Of a DNA stretch of 64,000 nucleotides, positions 54,221 to 63,067 are shown piece after piece (position 1 is the first letter of the stretch; every line of letters starts with the position of its first letter). This stretch comes from Ralstonia thomasii. Its GTDB lineage: Bacteria > Pseudomonadota > Gammaproteobacteria > Burkholderiales > Burkholderiaceae. Both the position numbers and the translations under genes were made by a program. A model generated the notes under the pieces. The model saw nothing but the letters and a program-made list of their open reading frames with translations, was not told where the DNA came from and did no database searches. The stretch lies in the NCBI RefSeq assembly GCF_958405895.1, contig NZ_CATZAR010000005.1. The stretch is one strand, 5' to 3'.

Positions 54221-54826
54221 TTAGCTGATGAACGCCACCGGCACCGGGTCTTCACCCAGCACCGAGAGCAGCACCGCCCAATGCATCGTCTCGTCGCCCA
54301 GGATGCTGGCGGCGGCCTTGGCCAGGTCGCGCGTGTAGAAACTCGGCATCACCCCCAAGTAGGCCGAGGCAGCGCCCTTCTCCAGCCCGGCGGCAAAACG
54401 CAGCACGTCGGCCTGCGTCTTCAACTGGCTGACCGGGAAGTTGTATTCCGCCACCTTCTTTTCCATGACGGGCGTGCCGCCCAGCTTGGAGACCGTGCCC
54501 GCCAGCACCGATGCATGTGCCTTGTGGTGGCCCTGGAACTTCACCGCCGTTGCCAGTACGGGCTTTTGCAACAGGCCGCTTTCCGCGCCCACCTGATAGG
54601 CGGCGATGGCCTGATACTCGAGCCCGAGCGCCACGTTCAGGATGTTGACGTCGTCTTTCACGCTGCCCGATTGCGTCTGCGCCCACGCCGGCATCGACTG
54701 CCCCAGCGACACCGCCGCCAGCGAGCCCAGCGCCATCAGCCCCGGAGCGCGCAGCAGCACGCGGCGGCGCGCATCGATGCGCGGGTTCTCCCCTTCGAAC
54801 AGATCCATCTCTTTGGTCGTATCCAT
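54221..54826 (-). CDS. Ferritin-like domain protein, exported
   Basis: The 201-residue protein has a Tat-like N-terminus (RRRVLLRAPG) followed by a hydrophobic stretch ending near AWAQ (about residue 50). The rest is the ferritin-like helical bundle of the PF13668 type, with candidate metal ligands in LGLEYQAI, GHHKAHASV, LEKGAAS and DETMHWAV. Family proteins are secreted, sometimes linked to stress or metal handling. Its promoter region is shared with the divergent ECF sigma factor, so it may be a target of that sigma. GGAGACGG precedes the ATG. Confidence 0.85.
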   Translation of the reverse strand: MDTTKEMDLFEGENPRIDARRRVLLRAPGLMALGSLAAVSLGQSMPAWAQTQSGSVKDDVNILNVALGLEYQAIAAYQVGAESGLLQKPVLATAVKFQGHHKAHASVLAGTVSKLGGTPVMEKKVAEYNFPVSQLKTQADVLRFAAGLEKGAASAYLGVMPSFYTRDLAKAAASILGDETMHWAVLLSVLGEDPVPVAFIS

Positions 54827-55034
54827 CGTCCGTCTCCTTGCATGTGTTGGGAAGAAGCGCGACCCATATACTGCCGAGGTGCGGATCGCAGGCGTTTATC
54901 CAGCGCCTGATCGTTTGTACGAAGGGCGTACCCAACTGGATGCAATAAAACCTCAGCGCCTTTCACGTGAATTCACCCACGACCACGGTTTCTACCTACA
55001 CTTTGGGCAAAACCGTCCACAGAAAACTGCCCAC

Positions 55035-55682
55035 GTGCTCACCTATCAGCGCACCGCCGAAGACCCCGCCGCGCAACCTGCAGACCCGCCAGCGACGTCC
55101 GCAGCAGCGCGCCCCCCGAGCGCCGACGCTGAAGAGTTGGCCGCATTGCTGCAACGCATCAGCCTGGGCGACCGCGACGCCCTGCGCACGCTGTACACGC
55201 GCTGCGCACCGAAACTGTTTGGGCTCGCGCTGCGTATCTTGGTCAGGAAGGACTGGGCCGAGGACGTTTTGCAAGAAAGTTTCGTCAACATCTGGCGCCA
55301 TGCCGGCGATTACCGCCCGCATCTGGCCGCCCCCATGACGTGGATGACCACCATCGTGCGCAACCGTGCACTCGACTGCCTGCGCCGGCAGCATGCCGAG
55401 CGCGTGCAGGAATCCGTGCCCCTGGACGAGGCCTACGCCGATGTCCTGGCCGACCACGCCCCTGGCCCTGCGGATATCGCGCTCGCCGGTCAGCAGGCCC
55501 GCGCGCTGGCCGAATGCCTCAAGCGCCTCGACCCGAAGCAACGCCAAGTCGTGTCGCTCGCCTATCTGCGTGACCTGTCGCACAGCGAGCTGGCGCAAAC
55601 GCTCTCGCTGCCGCTGGGTACCGTCAAATCCTGGATGCGACGCGGGCTGGACCGCCTGCGCGAATGCCTCGGAGCACCGTGA
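55035..55682 (+). CDS. ECF-family RNA polymerase sigma factor
   Basis: The 215-residue sigma factor has region 2 (RDALRTLYTRCAPKLFGLAL followed by WAEDVLQESFVNIWR) and region 4 (LDPKQRQVVSLAYLRDLSHS with LPLGTVKSWMRRGLDRLREC). Start is uncertain; GTG 55035 is the best in-frame codon, as no ATG with a ribosome binding site precedes region 2. The stop overlaps the start of the RskA-like anti-sigma gene. With the divergent ferritin-like gene it resembles SigK/RskA-type stress modules. Confidence 0.85.
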   Translation: MLTYQRTAEDPAAQPADPPATSAAARPPSADAEELAALLQRISLGDRDALRTLYTRCAPKLFGLALRILVRKDWAEDVLQESFVNIWRHAGDYRPHLAAPMTWMTTIVRNRALDCLRRQHAERVQESVPLDEAYADVLADHAPGPADIALAGQQARALAECLKRLDPKQRQVVSLAYLRDLSHSELAQTLSLPLGTVKSWMRRGLDRLRECLGAP

Positions 55683-56401
55683 TGGACCCGCGCCGCCACC
55701 CCGATCTCGTCGACAAGCTGGCCGCCGAATATGCGGTCGGCACCTTGCGCGCCGGCGCACGCCGCCGGTTCGAGCAGATCCTTCGCCACGACGACGCCGT
55801 GCGCGCCACGGTTGAACGCTGGCAACGCTATCTGGCCGACTTGCCCGCGCTCCAGCCTGCCACGGCGCCGCTGCCGGAAATCCTCTGCCGCGTGGAAGTG
55901 CAACTCGGCTGGCGCGAGCCGACGCCGGCGCGGAAGGCGCTCTGGCAACGGATTTGGCAAGGCACCGGCTTCTGGCGCGGCGCCACCGCAGTCGCGGCGG
56001 TTGTCGCGGCGGTCGCGATCGGGCTGAACCTGCGGCTGGCGCAGCAATTGCGTGATGCACCTGTCGCCAACGCCGTGGCCGTGCTGCAGGACGCGCAGGC
56101 CCAGGCGGCCGTCCTCGTCACCTGGGATGCGCGCACCGGAACGCTATCGCTCAAGCGGCTGGATGCAACGCCGCTCAATACCGAACAGGCCTTGCAGCTC
56201 TGGGCGCTGCCCCCCGGCGGGCATCCGCAGTCACTTGGGGTGATCGGGCACCAGCGCGCCGTGCGGCTGACGGTAGCGCAGCCGTTGCGGCAGGTGCCGG
56301 CGCTCGCCATCAGCGTGGAACCGCGTGGCGGCTCGCCCAATCCGCAGGGGCCGACCGGGCCGGTGGTCTTCAAGGGCGCGCTGATCGACAGCACGCTGTA
56401 G
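55682..56401 (+). CDS. Anti-sigma factor, RskA family
   Basis: The 239-residue protein has an N-terminal helical anti-sigma domain (LAAEYAVGTLRAGARRRFEQ), one membrane segment (about residues 100 to 122, TGFWRGATAVAAVVAAVAIGLN) and a periplasmic RskA-type domain with LQLWALPPGGHPQSLGVI. It should hold the ECF sigma factor at the membrane and release it on an extracytoplasmic signal. The ATG overlaps the sigma stop by one base (TGATG), so the two are made together. Confidence 0.9.
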   Translation: MDPRRHPDLVDKLAAEYAVGTLRAGARRRFEQILRHDDAVRATVERWQRYLADLPALQPATAPLPEILCRVEVQLGWREPTPARKALWQRIWQGTGFWRGATAVAAVVAAVAIGLNLRLAQQLRDAPVANAVAVLQDAQAQAAVLVTWDARTGTLSLKRLDATPLNTEQALQLWALPPGGHPQSLGVIGHQRAVRLTVAQPLRQVPALAISVEPRGGSPNPQGPTGPVVFKGALIDSTL

Positions 56402-56438
56402 GCACCCCGGCGCGGGGGCCGGAAGGCCTGTCGGGCGA

Positions 56439-56444
56439 TATAAT
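56439..56444 (+). promoter_or_regulatory. Likely -10 element for argH
   Basis: TATAAT followed by CGCGG lies 60 bases before the argH ATG. No clear -35. Confidence 0.45.
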
Positions 56445-56504
56445 CGCGGTTTCCTGAATTTGCGGCTGGCGCTTCGCCGGCCGCGCTCCTCCAGCTGTCC
56501 GCCC

Positions 56505-57920
56505 ATGACCTCCCAACTCGCCAAGAAGGCCGAAGCGTGGTCCGCCCGCTTTAACGAGCCGGTGTCCGATCTCGTCAAGCGCTATACCGCATCGGTGTTC
56601 TTCGATAAGCGCCTCGCGCTGTTCGACATCCAGGGCTCGCTCGCGCACGCCGCCATGCTGGCCAAGCAGGGCATCATTGCCGAAGCCGATCGCGCCGCCA
56701 TCGAACAGGGCATGGCGCAGATCCGCCAGGAGATCGAAGCCGGCACGTTCGAGTGGAAGCTGGACCTGGAAGACGTGCACCTGAACATCGAAGCGCGCCT
56801 GACCGCCATGGCGGGCGACGCCGGCAAGCGCCTGCACACGGGCCGCTCGCGCAACGACCAGGTCGCCACCGACATCCGCCTGTGGCTGCGCAGCGAGATC
56901 GACAACATCGTCGGTCTGCTCAAGGCCCTGCGCGGCGCGCTGCTGGACTTGGCCGAGCAGCACACCAACACCATCGTCCCGGGCTTCACACACCTGCAGG
57001 TCGCGCAGCCGGTGGTGTTCGGCCACCACCTGCTGGCCTACGTCGAGATGTTCACGCGCGACACCGAGCGCATGCTCGACGCCCGCCGCCGCGTCAACCG
57101 CCTGCCGCTGGGTGCCGCTGCACTGGCAGGCACGAGCTACCCGATCGACCGTGAATTTGTCGCACAGCAACTCGGCTTCGAAGGCGTATGCCGCAACTCG
57201 CTGGATGCCGTGTCCGACCGCGACTTCGCCATCGAATTCTGCGCTGCCGCCGCGCTCATCATGACGCACGTCTCGCGCTTCTCTGAAGAGCTGGTGCTGT
57301 GGATGAGCCCGCGTGTGGGTTTTATCGACATTGCCGACCGCTTCTGCACGGGCAGCTCGATCATGCCGCAGAAGAAGAACCCCGATGTGCCCGAACTGGC
57401 ACGTGGCAAAACGGGCCGCGTCAACGGCCACCTGATTGGCCTGCTCACGCTGATGAAGGGCCAGCCGCTGGCATATAACAAAGACAATCAGGAAGACAAG
57501 GAACCACTGTTCGATACGGTGGATACGGTGGTCGACACGCTGCGCATCTTTGCCGACATGGTGCCGGGCATCACCGTCAAGGCCGACGCCATGCGCGCCG
57601 CTGCGCTGCAGGGCTACGCCACCGCCACCGATCTGGCCGACTACCTGGTCAAGCGCGGCCTGCCCTTCCGCGATGCACATGAAGCCGTGGCCCACGCCGT
57701 GCGTGCGTGCGACGACCTGCGCTGCGACCTGGCGGATCTGTCCGTCGCGCAACTGCGTGACATCTGCGGCCTGGGCGACAAGGCCAACCTGATCGGCGAT
57801 GATGTGCACACTGTGCTGACGCTGGAAGGCTCGGTCGCTTCGCGCAACCACATCGGCGGAACGGCGCCGGAGCAGGTGAAGCAAGCCATTGCGTTTGCAC
57901 GGGCTGCGCTGGCTGAGTAA
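56505..57920 (+). CDS. argH: Argininosuccinate lyase
   Basis: ArgH, 471 residues, splits argininosuccinate into arginine and fumarate, the last arginine step. The fumarase-superfamily signature GSSIMPQKKNPD is present, with HTGRSRNDQVATD and the flexible catalytic loop around it. FNEPVSDLVKRYTASVFFDK marks the authentic N-terminus, and the sequence runs to the C-terminus without damage. A strong bidirectional terminator follows. Confidence 0.97.
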   Translation: MTSQLAKKAEAWSARFNEPVSDLVKRYTASVFFDKRLALFDIQGSLAHAAMLAKQGIIAEADRAAIEQGMAQIRQEIEAGTFEWKLDLEDVHLNIEARLTAMAGDAGKRLHTGRSRNDQVATDIRLWLRSEIDNIVGLLKALRGALLDLAEQHTNTIVPGFTHLQVAQPVVFGHHLLAYVEMFTRDTERMLDARRRVNRLPLGAAALAGTSYPIDREFVAQQLGFEGVCRNSLDAVSDRDFAIEFCAAAALIMTHVSRFSEELVLWMSPRVGFIDIADRFCTGSSIMPQKKNPDVPELARGKTGRVNGHLIGLLTLMKGQPLAYNKDNQEDKEPLFDTVDTVVDTLRIFADMVPGITVKADAMRAAALQGYATATDLADYLVKRGLPFRDAHEAVAHAVRACDDLRCDLADLSVAQLRDICGLGDKANLIGDDVHTVLTLEGSVASRNHIGGTAPEQVKQAIAFARAALAE

Positions 57921-57934
57921 TTCGCAGCCGCTTC

Positions 57935-57979
57935 AAACAAAAACGCCGCGCTGATCAACTCAGCGCGGCGTTTTTGTTT
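57935..57979. terminator. Bidirectional terminator, argH/decarboxylase
   Basis: AAACAAAAACGCCGCGCTGA and its inverted copy TCAGCGCGGCGTTTTTGTTT surround a five-base loop. The A and T runs serve both convergent genes. Confidence 0.92.
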
Positions 57980-57992
57980 GTGCGACTGAAAC

Positions 57993-60272
57993 TCAGCGCA
58001 CGCAATCGACGAAGTACTCCATCCTGCCGTCGACCTCTTCCTCGACCAGCCCGTGAATATCCGTCTCGAAGCCCGGGAACAGCTTGTTGAACTCGCGAGC
58101 GAACTGCAGGTACTGCACGATCGTTTTATTGAAGCGCTCGCCCGGGATCAGCAGCGGAATGCCCGGCGGATACGGTGTCAGCAGGATGCCGGTGATGCGG
58201 CCTTCCAGATCGTCGATCGCTACACGCTCGGTCTCGCGGTGCGCCATCTTGGCCCAAGCGTCCGACGGGATCATCGCCGGCTCCATGTCCGACAGGTACA
58301 TCTCGGTCGTCACGCGGGCCACGTCGTTGGCCTGATAGACGCTGTGGATGCTGTCGCACAGTTCGCGCAGGCCGATGCGCTCGTACTGCGGATACTGGCG
58401 CACGAATTCCGGCAACACGCGCCACAGCGGCTGGTTGTTGTCGTAATCGTCCTTGAACTGCTGCAACTCCGTCACCAGCGAGTTCCAGCGGCCCTTGGTG
58501 ATGCCGATCGTGAACATGATGAAGAACGAGTACAGACCCGTCTTCTCGACGATGATGCCGTGCTCGGCCAGGTAGCGCGTGACGATGGCGGCCGGGATGC
58601 CGGAATCGCTGAACTTGCCGTCCACATCCAGGCCCGGGGTGATGATGGTGGCCTTGATCGGATCGAGCAGGTTGAAGTCTTCGGCCAGGTTGCCGAAGCC
58701 GTGCCAGCGCTCGTTGGCCTTGAGCATCCACGCTTCGCGCTCTTCGATGCCTTCGTCCGACAGATCGTTCGGGCCCCAGACCTTGAACCACCAGTCGTCG
58801 CCGCGGCCGTTGCCACCATTTGTGCCCAGGTATTCGTGCTCAACCTTGCGCATGGCGCGGCGGAAGTCCAGCGCTTCGGCAATGCTCTCTTCCACCAGCG
58901 CGGTGCCGCCCGGCGCTTCCATCATCGCGGCCGCGACGTCGCACGACGCAATGATCGAGTACTGCGGGCTCGTCGACGTGTGCATCAGATACGCCTCGTT
59001 GAAGCGATACGTATCGAGCTTGCGCGTCTCGGAATCCTGCACGAGGATCTGCGAGGCCTGTGACAAGCCAGCCAGCAGCTTGTGCGTGCTCTGCGTGGCA
59101 TAGACCAGCGCATCCTTGCTGCGCGGACGGCCGTGGCCGATCGCGTGCATGTTCTCGTAGAACGGGTGGAACGACGCGTGCGGCAGCCACGCTTCGTCAA
59201 AGTGCAGTGTGTCGATTTCGGTCGACAGCATGTTCTTGATCATCTCGGCGTTGTACAGCACGCCGTCGTACGTACCCTGCGTGATGGTCAGGATGCGCGG
59301 CTTCTTGTTCTTGGCCTTGCTGGCAAACGGATGGTCGGCGATCTTCCTGGCGATCGTTTCCGGCTCGAACTCGCTCTTCGGGATCGGGCCGATGATGCCG
59401 AAGTGGTTGCGCGTCGGCATCAGGAACACGGGGATCGCGCCCGTCATCATGATCGCGTGCAGATTCGACTTGTGGCAGTTGCGGTCCACCACCACGATGT
59501 CACCGGGCGCCACGTTGGCGTGCCACACCATCTTGTTCGACGTCGACGTGCCGTTGGTCACGAAGAACATGTGGTCCGAACCGAAGATGCGCGCAGCGTT
59601 GCGCTCAGACGCGGCCACGGGACCCGTGTGATCCAGCAGTTGGCCCAGTTCTTCCACGGCGTTGCAGACGTCGGCGCGCAGCATGTTCTCGCCAAAGAAC
59701 TGATGGAACACCTGCCCCACCGGGCTCTTCAGGAACGCCACGCCGCCCGAGTGCCCCGGGCAATGCCACGAATACGAGCTGTCCTGCGCGTAGTCGATCA
59801 GCGCCTTGAAGAACGGCGGCGGCAGCGAATCCAGGTAATTGCGCGCTTCACGAATGATGTGTCGGGCCACGAACTCGGGCGTGTCCTCGAACATGTGGAT
59901 GAAGCCGTGCAGCTCGCGCAGCACGTCGTTCGGCAGATGGCGCGAGGTGCGCGTTTCGCCGTACAGGAAGATGGGGATGTCGGCGTTGCGGCGACGCACT
60001 TCTGCCACGAAGGCGCGCAGGTTTTCGACGGCTTCCGGTTCCGGCTTGTCGTTGTCCGGATTGATGAACTCGTCGTCGTCGATCGAGACGATGAAGGTGG
60101 ACGCGCGGCTGGACTGTTGCGCGAACGAGGTCAAGTCACCATAGCTGGTGAGGCCGGTCACCTCCATCCCTTCCTGCTCGATGGCCTGGGCCAGCGCGCG
60201 AATGCCCGACCCGGAGATGTTCTCGGAGCGGAAGTCCTCGTCAATGATGATGACGGGAAAGCGGAATTTCAT
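57993..60272 (-). CDS. Basic amino acid decarboxylase (lysine/arginine/ornithine type)
   Basis: The 759-residue protein is a large PLP decarboxylase of the inducible/constitutive Lys-Arg-Orn family. It has an N-terminal response-regulator-like wing domain (about residues 1 to 130), the PLP domain with STHK (lysine 398 as Schiff base) and HFDEAWLPHASFHPFY, and a C-terminal domain. The substrate among lysine, arginine and ornithine cannot be assigned by motif. It could give acid resistance or make cadaverine, agmatine or putrescine. dcd lies 73 bases upstream on the same strand. Confidence 0.92.
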   Translation of the reverse strand: MKFRFPVIIIDEDFRSENISGSGIRALAQAIEQEGMEVTGLTSYGDLTSFAQQSSRASTFIVSIDDDEFINPDNDKPEPEAVENLRAFVAEVRRRNADIPIFLYGETRTSRHLPNDVLRELHGFIHMFEDTPEFVARHIIREARNYLDSLPPPFFKALIDYAQDSSYSWHCPGHSGGVAFLKSPVGQVFHQFFGENMLRADVCNAVEELGQLLDHTGPVAASERNAARIFGSDHMFFVTNGTSTSNKMVWHANVAPGDIVVVDRNCHKSNLHAIMMTGAIPVFLMPTRNHFGIIGPIPKSEFEPETIARKIADHPFASKAKNKKPRILTITQGTYDGVLYNAEMIKNMLSTEIDTLHFDEAWLPHASFHPFYENMHAIGHGRPRSKDALVYATQSTHKLLAGLSQASQILVQDSETRKLDTYRFNEAYLMHTSTSPQYSIIASCDVAAAMMEAPGGTALVEESIAEALDFRRAMRKVEHEYLGTNGGNGRGDDWWFKVWGPNDLSDEGIEEREAWMLKANERWHGFGNLAEDFNLLDPIKATIITPGLDVDGKFSDSGIPAAIVTRYLAEHGIIVEKTGLYSFFIMFTIGITKGRWNSLVTELQQFKDDYDNNQPLWRVLPEFVRQYPQYERIGLRELCDSIHSVYQANDVARVTTEMYLSDMEPAMIPSDAWAKMAHRETERVAIDDLEGRITGILLTPYPPGIPLLIPGERFNKTIVQYLQFAREFNKLFPGFETDIHGLVEEEVDGRMEYFVDCVR

Positions 60273-60345
60273 CGTGGTTCCTTATGGATGCAGCTAAAGG
60301 CACCGCTCCGGATACGCCTGAACGCGCGGAAACGGACTACAAAAA

Positions 60346-60912
60346 CTAGGTCTTGGGCAGCGTCACACCGTGCTGGCCCTGGTACTTGCCACCACGATCC
60401 TTGTACGAGGTTTCGCATTCCTCGTCGCTCTCGAAGAACAGCACCTGCGCGCAGCCTTCCCCAGCGTAGATCTTGGCGGGCAGCGGCGTGGTGTTGGAGA
60501 ACTCGAGCGTCACGTACCCTTCCCATTCAGGCTCGAACGGCGTGACGTTGACGATGATCCCGCAGCGCGCGTACGTGCTCTTGCCCAGACACACGGTCAG
60601 CACCGTGCGCGGGATGCGGAAATACTCCATCGTGCGGGCCAGCGCGAACGAGTTCGGCGGGATGATGCACACATCGCCCTTGAAGTCGACAAACGACTTC
60701 TCGTCGAAGTTCTTCGGATCGACGATGGTGCTGTTGATGTTGGTGAAGATCTTGAATTCGTCGGCGCAGCGGATGTCGTAGCCGTAGCTCGACGTGCCGT
60801 AGGAAACGATGCGGCGCCCATCGGATTCGCGCACCTGATCGGGCTCGAACGGCTCGATCATGCCGTGCTGCTCTGCCATGCGGCGGATCCACTTGTCGGA
60901 TTTGATGCTCAT
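60346..60912 (-). CDS. dcd: dCTP deaminase
   Basis: Dcd, 188 residues, converts dCTP to dUTP for thymidylate synthesis. Conserved patches: SYGTSSYGYDIRCADEF, IIPPNSFALARTMEYF, GKSTYARCGIIVNVTPFEP and the catalytic Glu in EGYVTLEFSNTTPLP. The C-terminal nucleotide-covering tail (SYKDRGGKYQGQ) is intact. Length matches the trimeric monofunctional enzyme. A long palindrome sits immediately upstream of the start. Confidence 0.96.
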   Translation of the reverse strand: MSIKSDKWIRRMAEQHGMIEPFEPDQVRESDGRRIVSYGTSSYGYDIRCADEFKIFTNINSTIVDPKNFDEKSFVDFKGDVCIIPPNSFALARTMEYFRIPRTVLTVCLGKSTYARCGIIVNVTPFEPEWEGYVTLEFSNTTPLPAKIYAGEGCAQVLFFESDEECETSYKDRGGKYQGQHGVTLPKT

Positions 60913-60937
60913 GGAGCGTCCAGATACCTTGGATGAA

Positions 60938-60980
60938 CAAATGGGGGCAGCCTTCGCGGTGCGAAAACTGTCCCCATTTG
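60938..60980. repeat. Long palindrome upstream of dcd
   Basis: CAAATGGGGGCAG (60938-60950) pairs with CTGTCCCCATTTG (60968-60980) with one mismatch; the loop holds a second inverted pair TTCGC/GCGAA (60953-60957, 60961-60965). The whole could form a two-tier hairpin in the dcd 5' region. It may be a terminator, an mRNA structure or a repeat-family member. Confidence 0.6.
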
Positions 60981-61108
60981 GTCACGCCAGCGGCCGGGCC
61001 CGCGCCTGGGGCCGGTTTGGAACGCGGATTGTACTCCCAAACCTGTGACGGAAAACCCCGTGGCGGCCGATGGCTTGCGCTGGCCTTATCCGGGCAAACG
61101 CGAGCGGA

Positions 61109-61984
61109 TCAGCGGCCGGATTCCGCCGCCTGAAGCAGTTCCCCGCGCGGCCCGACCATGCCGGCCACTCCCGGCTCGGCCACAAAACGGTCCCGCCCCG
61201 TGTAGAGCAGAAAGTGCCGCCCCGTGCACCGCGCAAACAGCGTCAGGTTGACCCGCTGCGCCATCTGGTGGCCCATCTGCGTGACACCTGAGCGCGACAA
61301 CAGGAACGGAATGCCCATCTGCGCGCCCTTGATGACCATCTCGGAGGTCAGGCGGCCGGTGGTGTAGAAGATCTTGTCGCCGCCCTCCATGCCCTCAAGC
61401 CACATGCGGCCGGCGATGGCATCCACGGCATTGTGGCGGCCCACGTCTTCAATGAAATGCAGCAGCTGGCCGTGCGCATCGAACAGCGCGCAGCCATGCA
61501 CGGAGCCCGCCTGCTTGTAGATCGACTGCTGCAGGCGGATGGCGTCCACCACGCGGTACAGCGTGGTCTGCGTCATGCGCGCGTCGGGCGGCAGATGGAT
61601 GGCGTCGATCTCGTCCATCAGCGAGCCAAACACGGTGCCTTGCCCGCAGCCGGTGGTCACGGTGCGGCGGGCGGTCTTCTCGTCCAGGTCGGCGATGCCG
61701 GCGCGCGTGGACACGGCAGCCGATTCGGTTTCCCAATCGACCTGGATGGAGGCGATGTCTTCGATGCTGCTGACCAGGCGCTGGTTACGCAGATAGCCGA
61801 GTACGAGCGCTTCGGGCGCGCCGCCCAGCGTCATCAGCGTGACGAGTTCGCGCTTGTCGAGATAGACCGTGAGCGGGCGTTCACCAGGGATGTAGACATG
61901 GCGTGCGCGGCCCAGCTCGTCGAGCACTTCAACCTCGTCGAGCAGTGGAACAGAAGCGTTGGTCAGTTCGGGGCGCAGCGGCAT
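61109..61984 (-). CDS. fdhD: Formate dehydrogenase accessory sulfurtransferase FdhD
   Basis: FdhD, 291 residues, passes sulfur from IscS to the molybdenum cofactor of formate dehydrogenase. Typical patches are present: ERPLTVYLDKRELVTLM, TVTTGCGQGTVFG, ALFDAHGQLLHFIEDVGRHNA and FLLSRSGVTQMGHQMA. The loop that in E. coli has CxxC carries only one cysteine here, C113; other family members share this TGCGQG form. It fits with the formate dehydrogenase subunit at the window end. Confidence 0.95.
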   Translation of the reverse strand: MPLRPELTNASVPLLDEVEVLDELGRARHVYIPGERPLTVYLDKRELVTLMTLGGAPEALVLGYLRNQRLVSSIEDIASIQVDWETESAAVSTRAGIADLDEKTARRTVTTGCGQGTVFGSLMDEIDAIHLPPDARMTQTTLYRVVDAIRLQQSIYKQAGSVHGCALFDAHGQLLHFIEDVGRHNAVDAIAGRMWLEGMEGGDKIFYTTGRLTSEMVIKGAQMGIPFLLSRSGVTQMGHQMAQRVNLTLFARCTGRHFLLYTGRDRFVAEPGVAGMVGPRGELLQAAESGR

Positions 61985-62000
61985 CGATGTCTTCGTTCAA

Positions 62001-62029
62001 ATAAAAATGCGCACGGCGAGCGTGCGCAT
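62001..62029 (-). terminator. Terminator of sodC
   Basis: Minus strand ATGCGCACG, loop, CGTGCGCAT, then a run of five T. It begins 45 bases past the sodC stop. Confidence 0.8.
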
Positions 62030-62074
62030 GCTGCGGTTGGTACCTGCCCGAGAGCAGGTACCGCGTGCGGGCGA

Positions 62075-62626
62075 TCAGTTCGCCACGATCACGCCGCAGG
62101 CGATGCGCCCGCCGGAATTGCCGGTGGGCTGGGTCGTGTAGTCGTCCTTGCCTGCGTGGACGATCAGCGCGTGGCCGACCAGGCTGGTGGGCCCAGGCGA
62201 CAGCGTCACGCCGGAAAGAACGATCGAGCCGACAGCCTTGCCGTTGGCATCGGATTGCAGCATCGGAATGTCGCCGGCGTGGTGCGCACCTTGACGCGGA
62301 TCACCGTGTTGCTGGCCGGTCGGGTTGAAGTGACCGCCGGCGCTATTGCCATCCGCCGACGAGCAATCGCCCTTCTCATGCACGTGGAAACCGAACATGC
62401 CGTTGGCCGGCAGGCCGGAAATATCCACGGCGATGGCAACCCGATTGTCGCCTTGCTGCGCGAGCTTCACGCTGCCTTGCACGGTGCTGCCGCTCTTGGG
62501 TGCCAGCACGGCCGAGGCCGTCATGGCGCCGTCACCGGCATTAGCCGCCTTGGCCGTCGACGCTGAGTTCGATGCGCAGCCGGCCATCAGGCCGATCGCG
62601 GCGAGTGCAATCGCGAGTTGCTTCAT
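62075..62626 (-). CDS. sodC: Cu,Zn superoxide dismutase, lipoprotein
   Basis: SodC, 183 residues, dismutates superoxide in the cell envelope. A lipobox LMAGC (Cys17) makes it a lipoprotein. Metal ligands are intact: H81 and H83 (FGFHVHEKGDC), H99, H107, H116 and D119 for Zn/Cu, H157 (VHAGKDD); C88 and C177 can form the disulfide. The gene stands between fdhD and a small exported protein, all on the minus strand, but a terminator follows it. Confidence 0.95.
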   Translation of the reverse strand: MKQLAIALAAIGLMAGCASNSASTAKAANAGDGAMTASAVLAPKSGSTVQGSVKLAQQGDNRVAIAVDISGLPANGMFGFHVHEKGDCSSADGNSAGGHFNPTGQQHGDPRQGAHHAGDIPMLQSDANGKAVGSIVLSGVTLSPGPTSLVGHALIVHAGKDDYTTQPTGNSGGRIACGVIVAN

Positions 62627-62708
62627 GTGTCACCTCCAGTCAGGGTTCACTCGGGGAGCGGACGATTGTACTGCCGGATGATGAACACGCAACATTGGAA
62701 CCAACGGT

Positions 62709-63032
62709 TCACCCTTTGGCCGCCGGTGCCGGTGCCGATGCTGCGGGCACAGGCGCGACAAACGGCCCCGGATCCACGCACGGCGCGCCCGGTTGCGTAT
62801 GCGCAGCCTTGCCGCCGGCCTGGTACGACGCCGCCGCCTTGTCCTGGGCCTTGCACGTCTGGAACGCGGCCACCTTGTCGCCCCAGGCTGCCTTGGCCTT
62901 CGCCAGATCCGCCTGTGCCTTCTGTTCTTCCGTCGGTGCCGGCAGCTTGGCGCCGGCCAGTCCGCTTGTCAGGACCAGCATGGCGGCAGCAAGTGCCATA
63001 CCTGCGGCGCGAGTCAGCGTGGAAGCATGCAT
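62709..63032 (-). CDS. Small exported hypothetical protein of the formate dehydrogenase region
   Basis: The 107-residue frame from ATG 63032 has a signal peptide (residues 1 to 28, ending LAGA) and a charged mature part with EEQKAQADLAKAKAAWGDKV, then a Pro/Ala-rich tail ending AAKG. Two cysteines (QTCKAQ and GAPCVD) could pair. I do not recognise a family. It lies 35 bases after the formate dehydrogenase gamma gene and has GAGG upstream, so it probably belongs to that transcript. Confidence 0.65.
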   Translation of the reverse strand: MHASTLTRAAGMALAAAMLVLTSGLAGAKLPAPTEEQKAQADLAKAKAAWGDKVAAFQTCKAQDKAAASYQAGGKAAHTQPGAPCVDPGPFVAPVPAASAPAPAAKG

Positions 63033-63067
63033 GGTGAGGATCCTCGAATGAGTGGCAGGCGATGGCG

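Noticed and set aside
59082..60545. A 487-codon plus-strand frame opposite the decarboxylase
   Set aside because: Same reasoning: Arg/Val/His-rich antisense shadow of a conserved gene.
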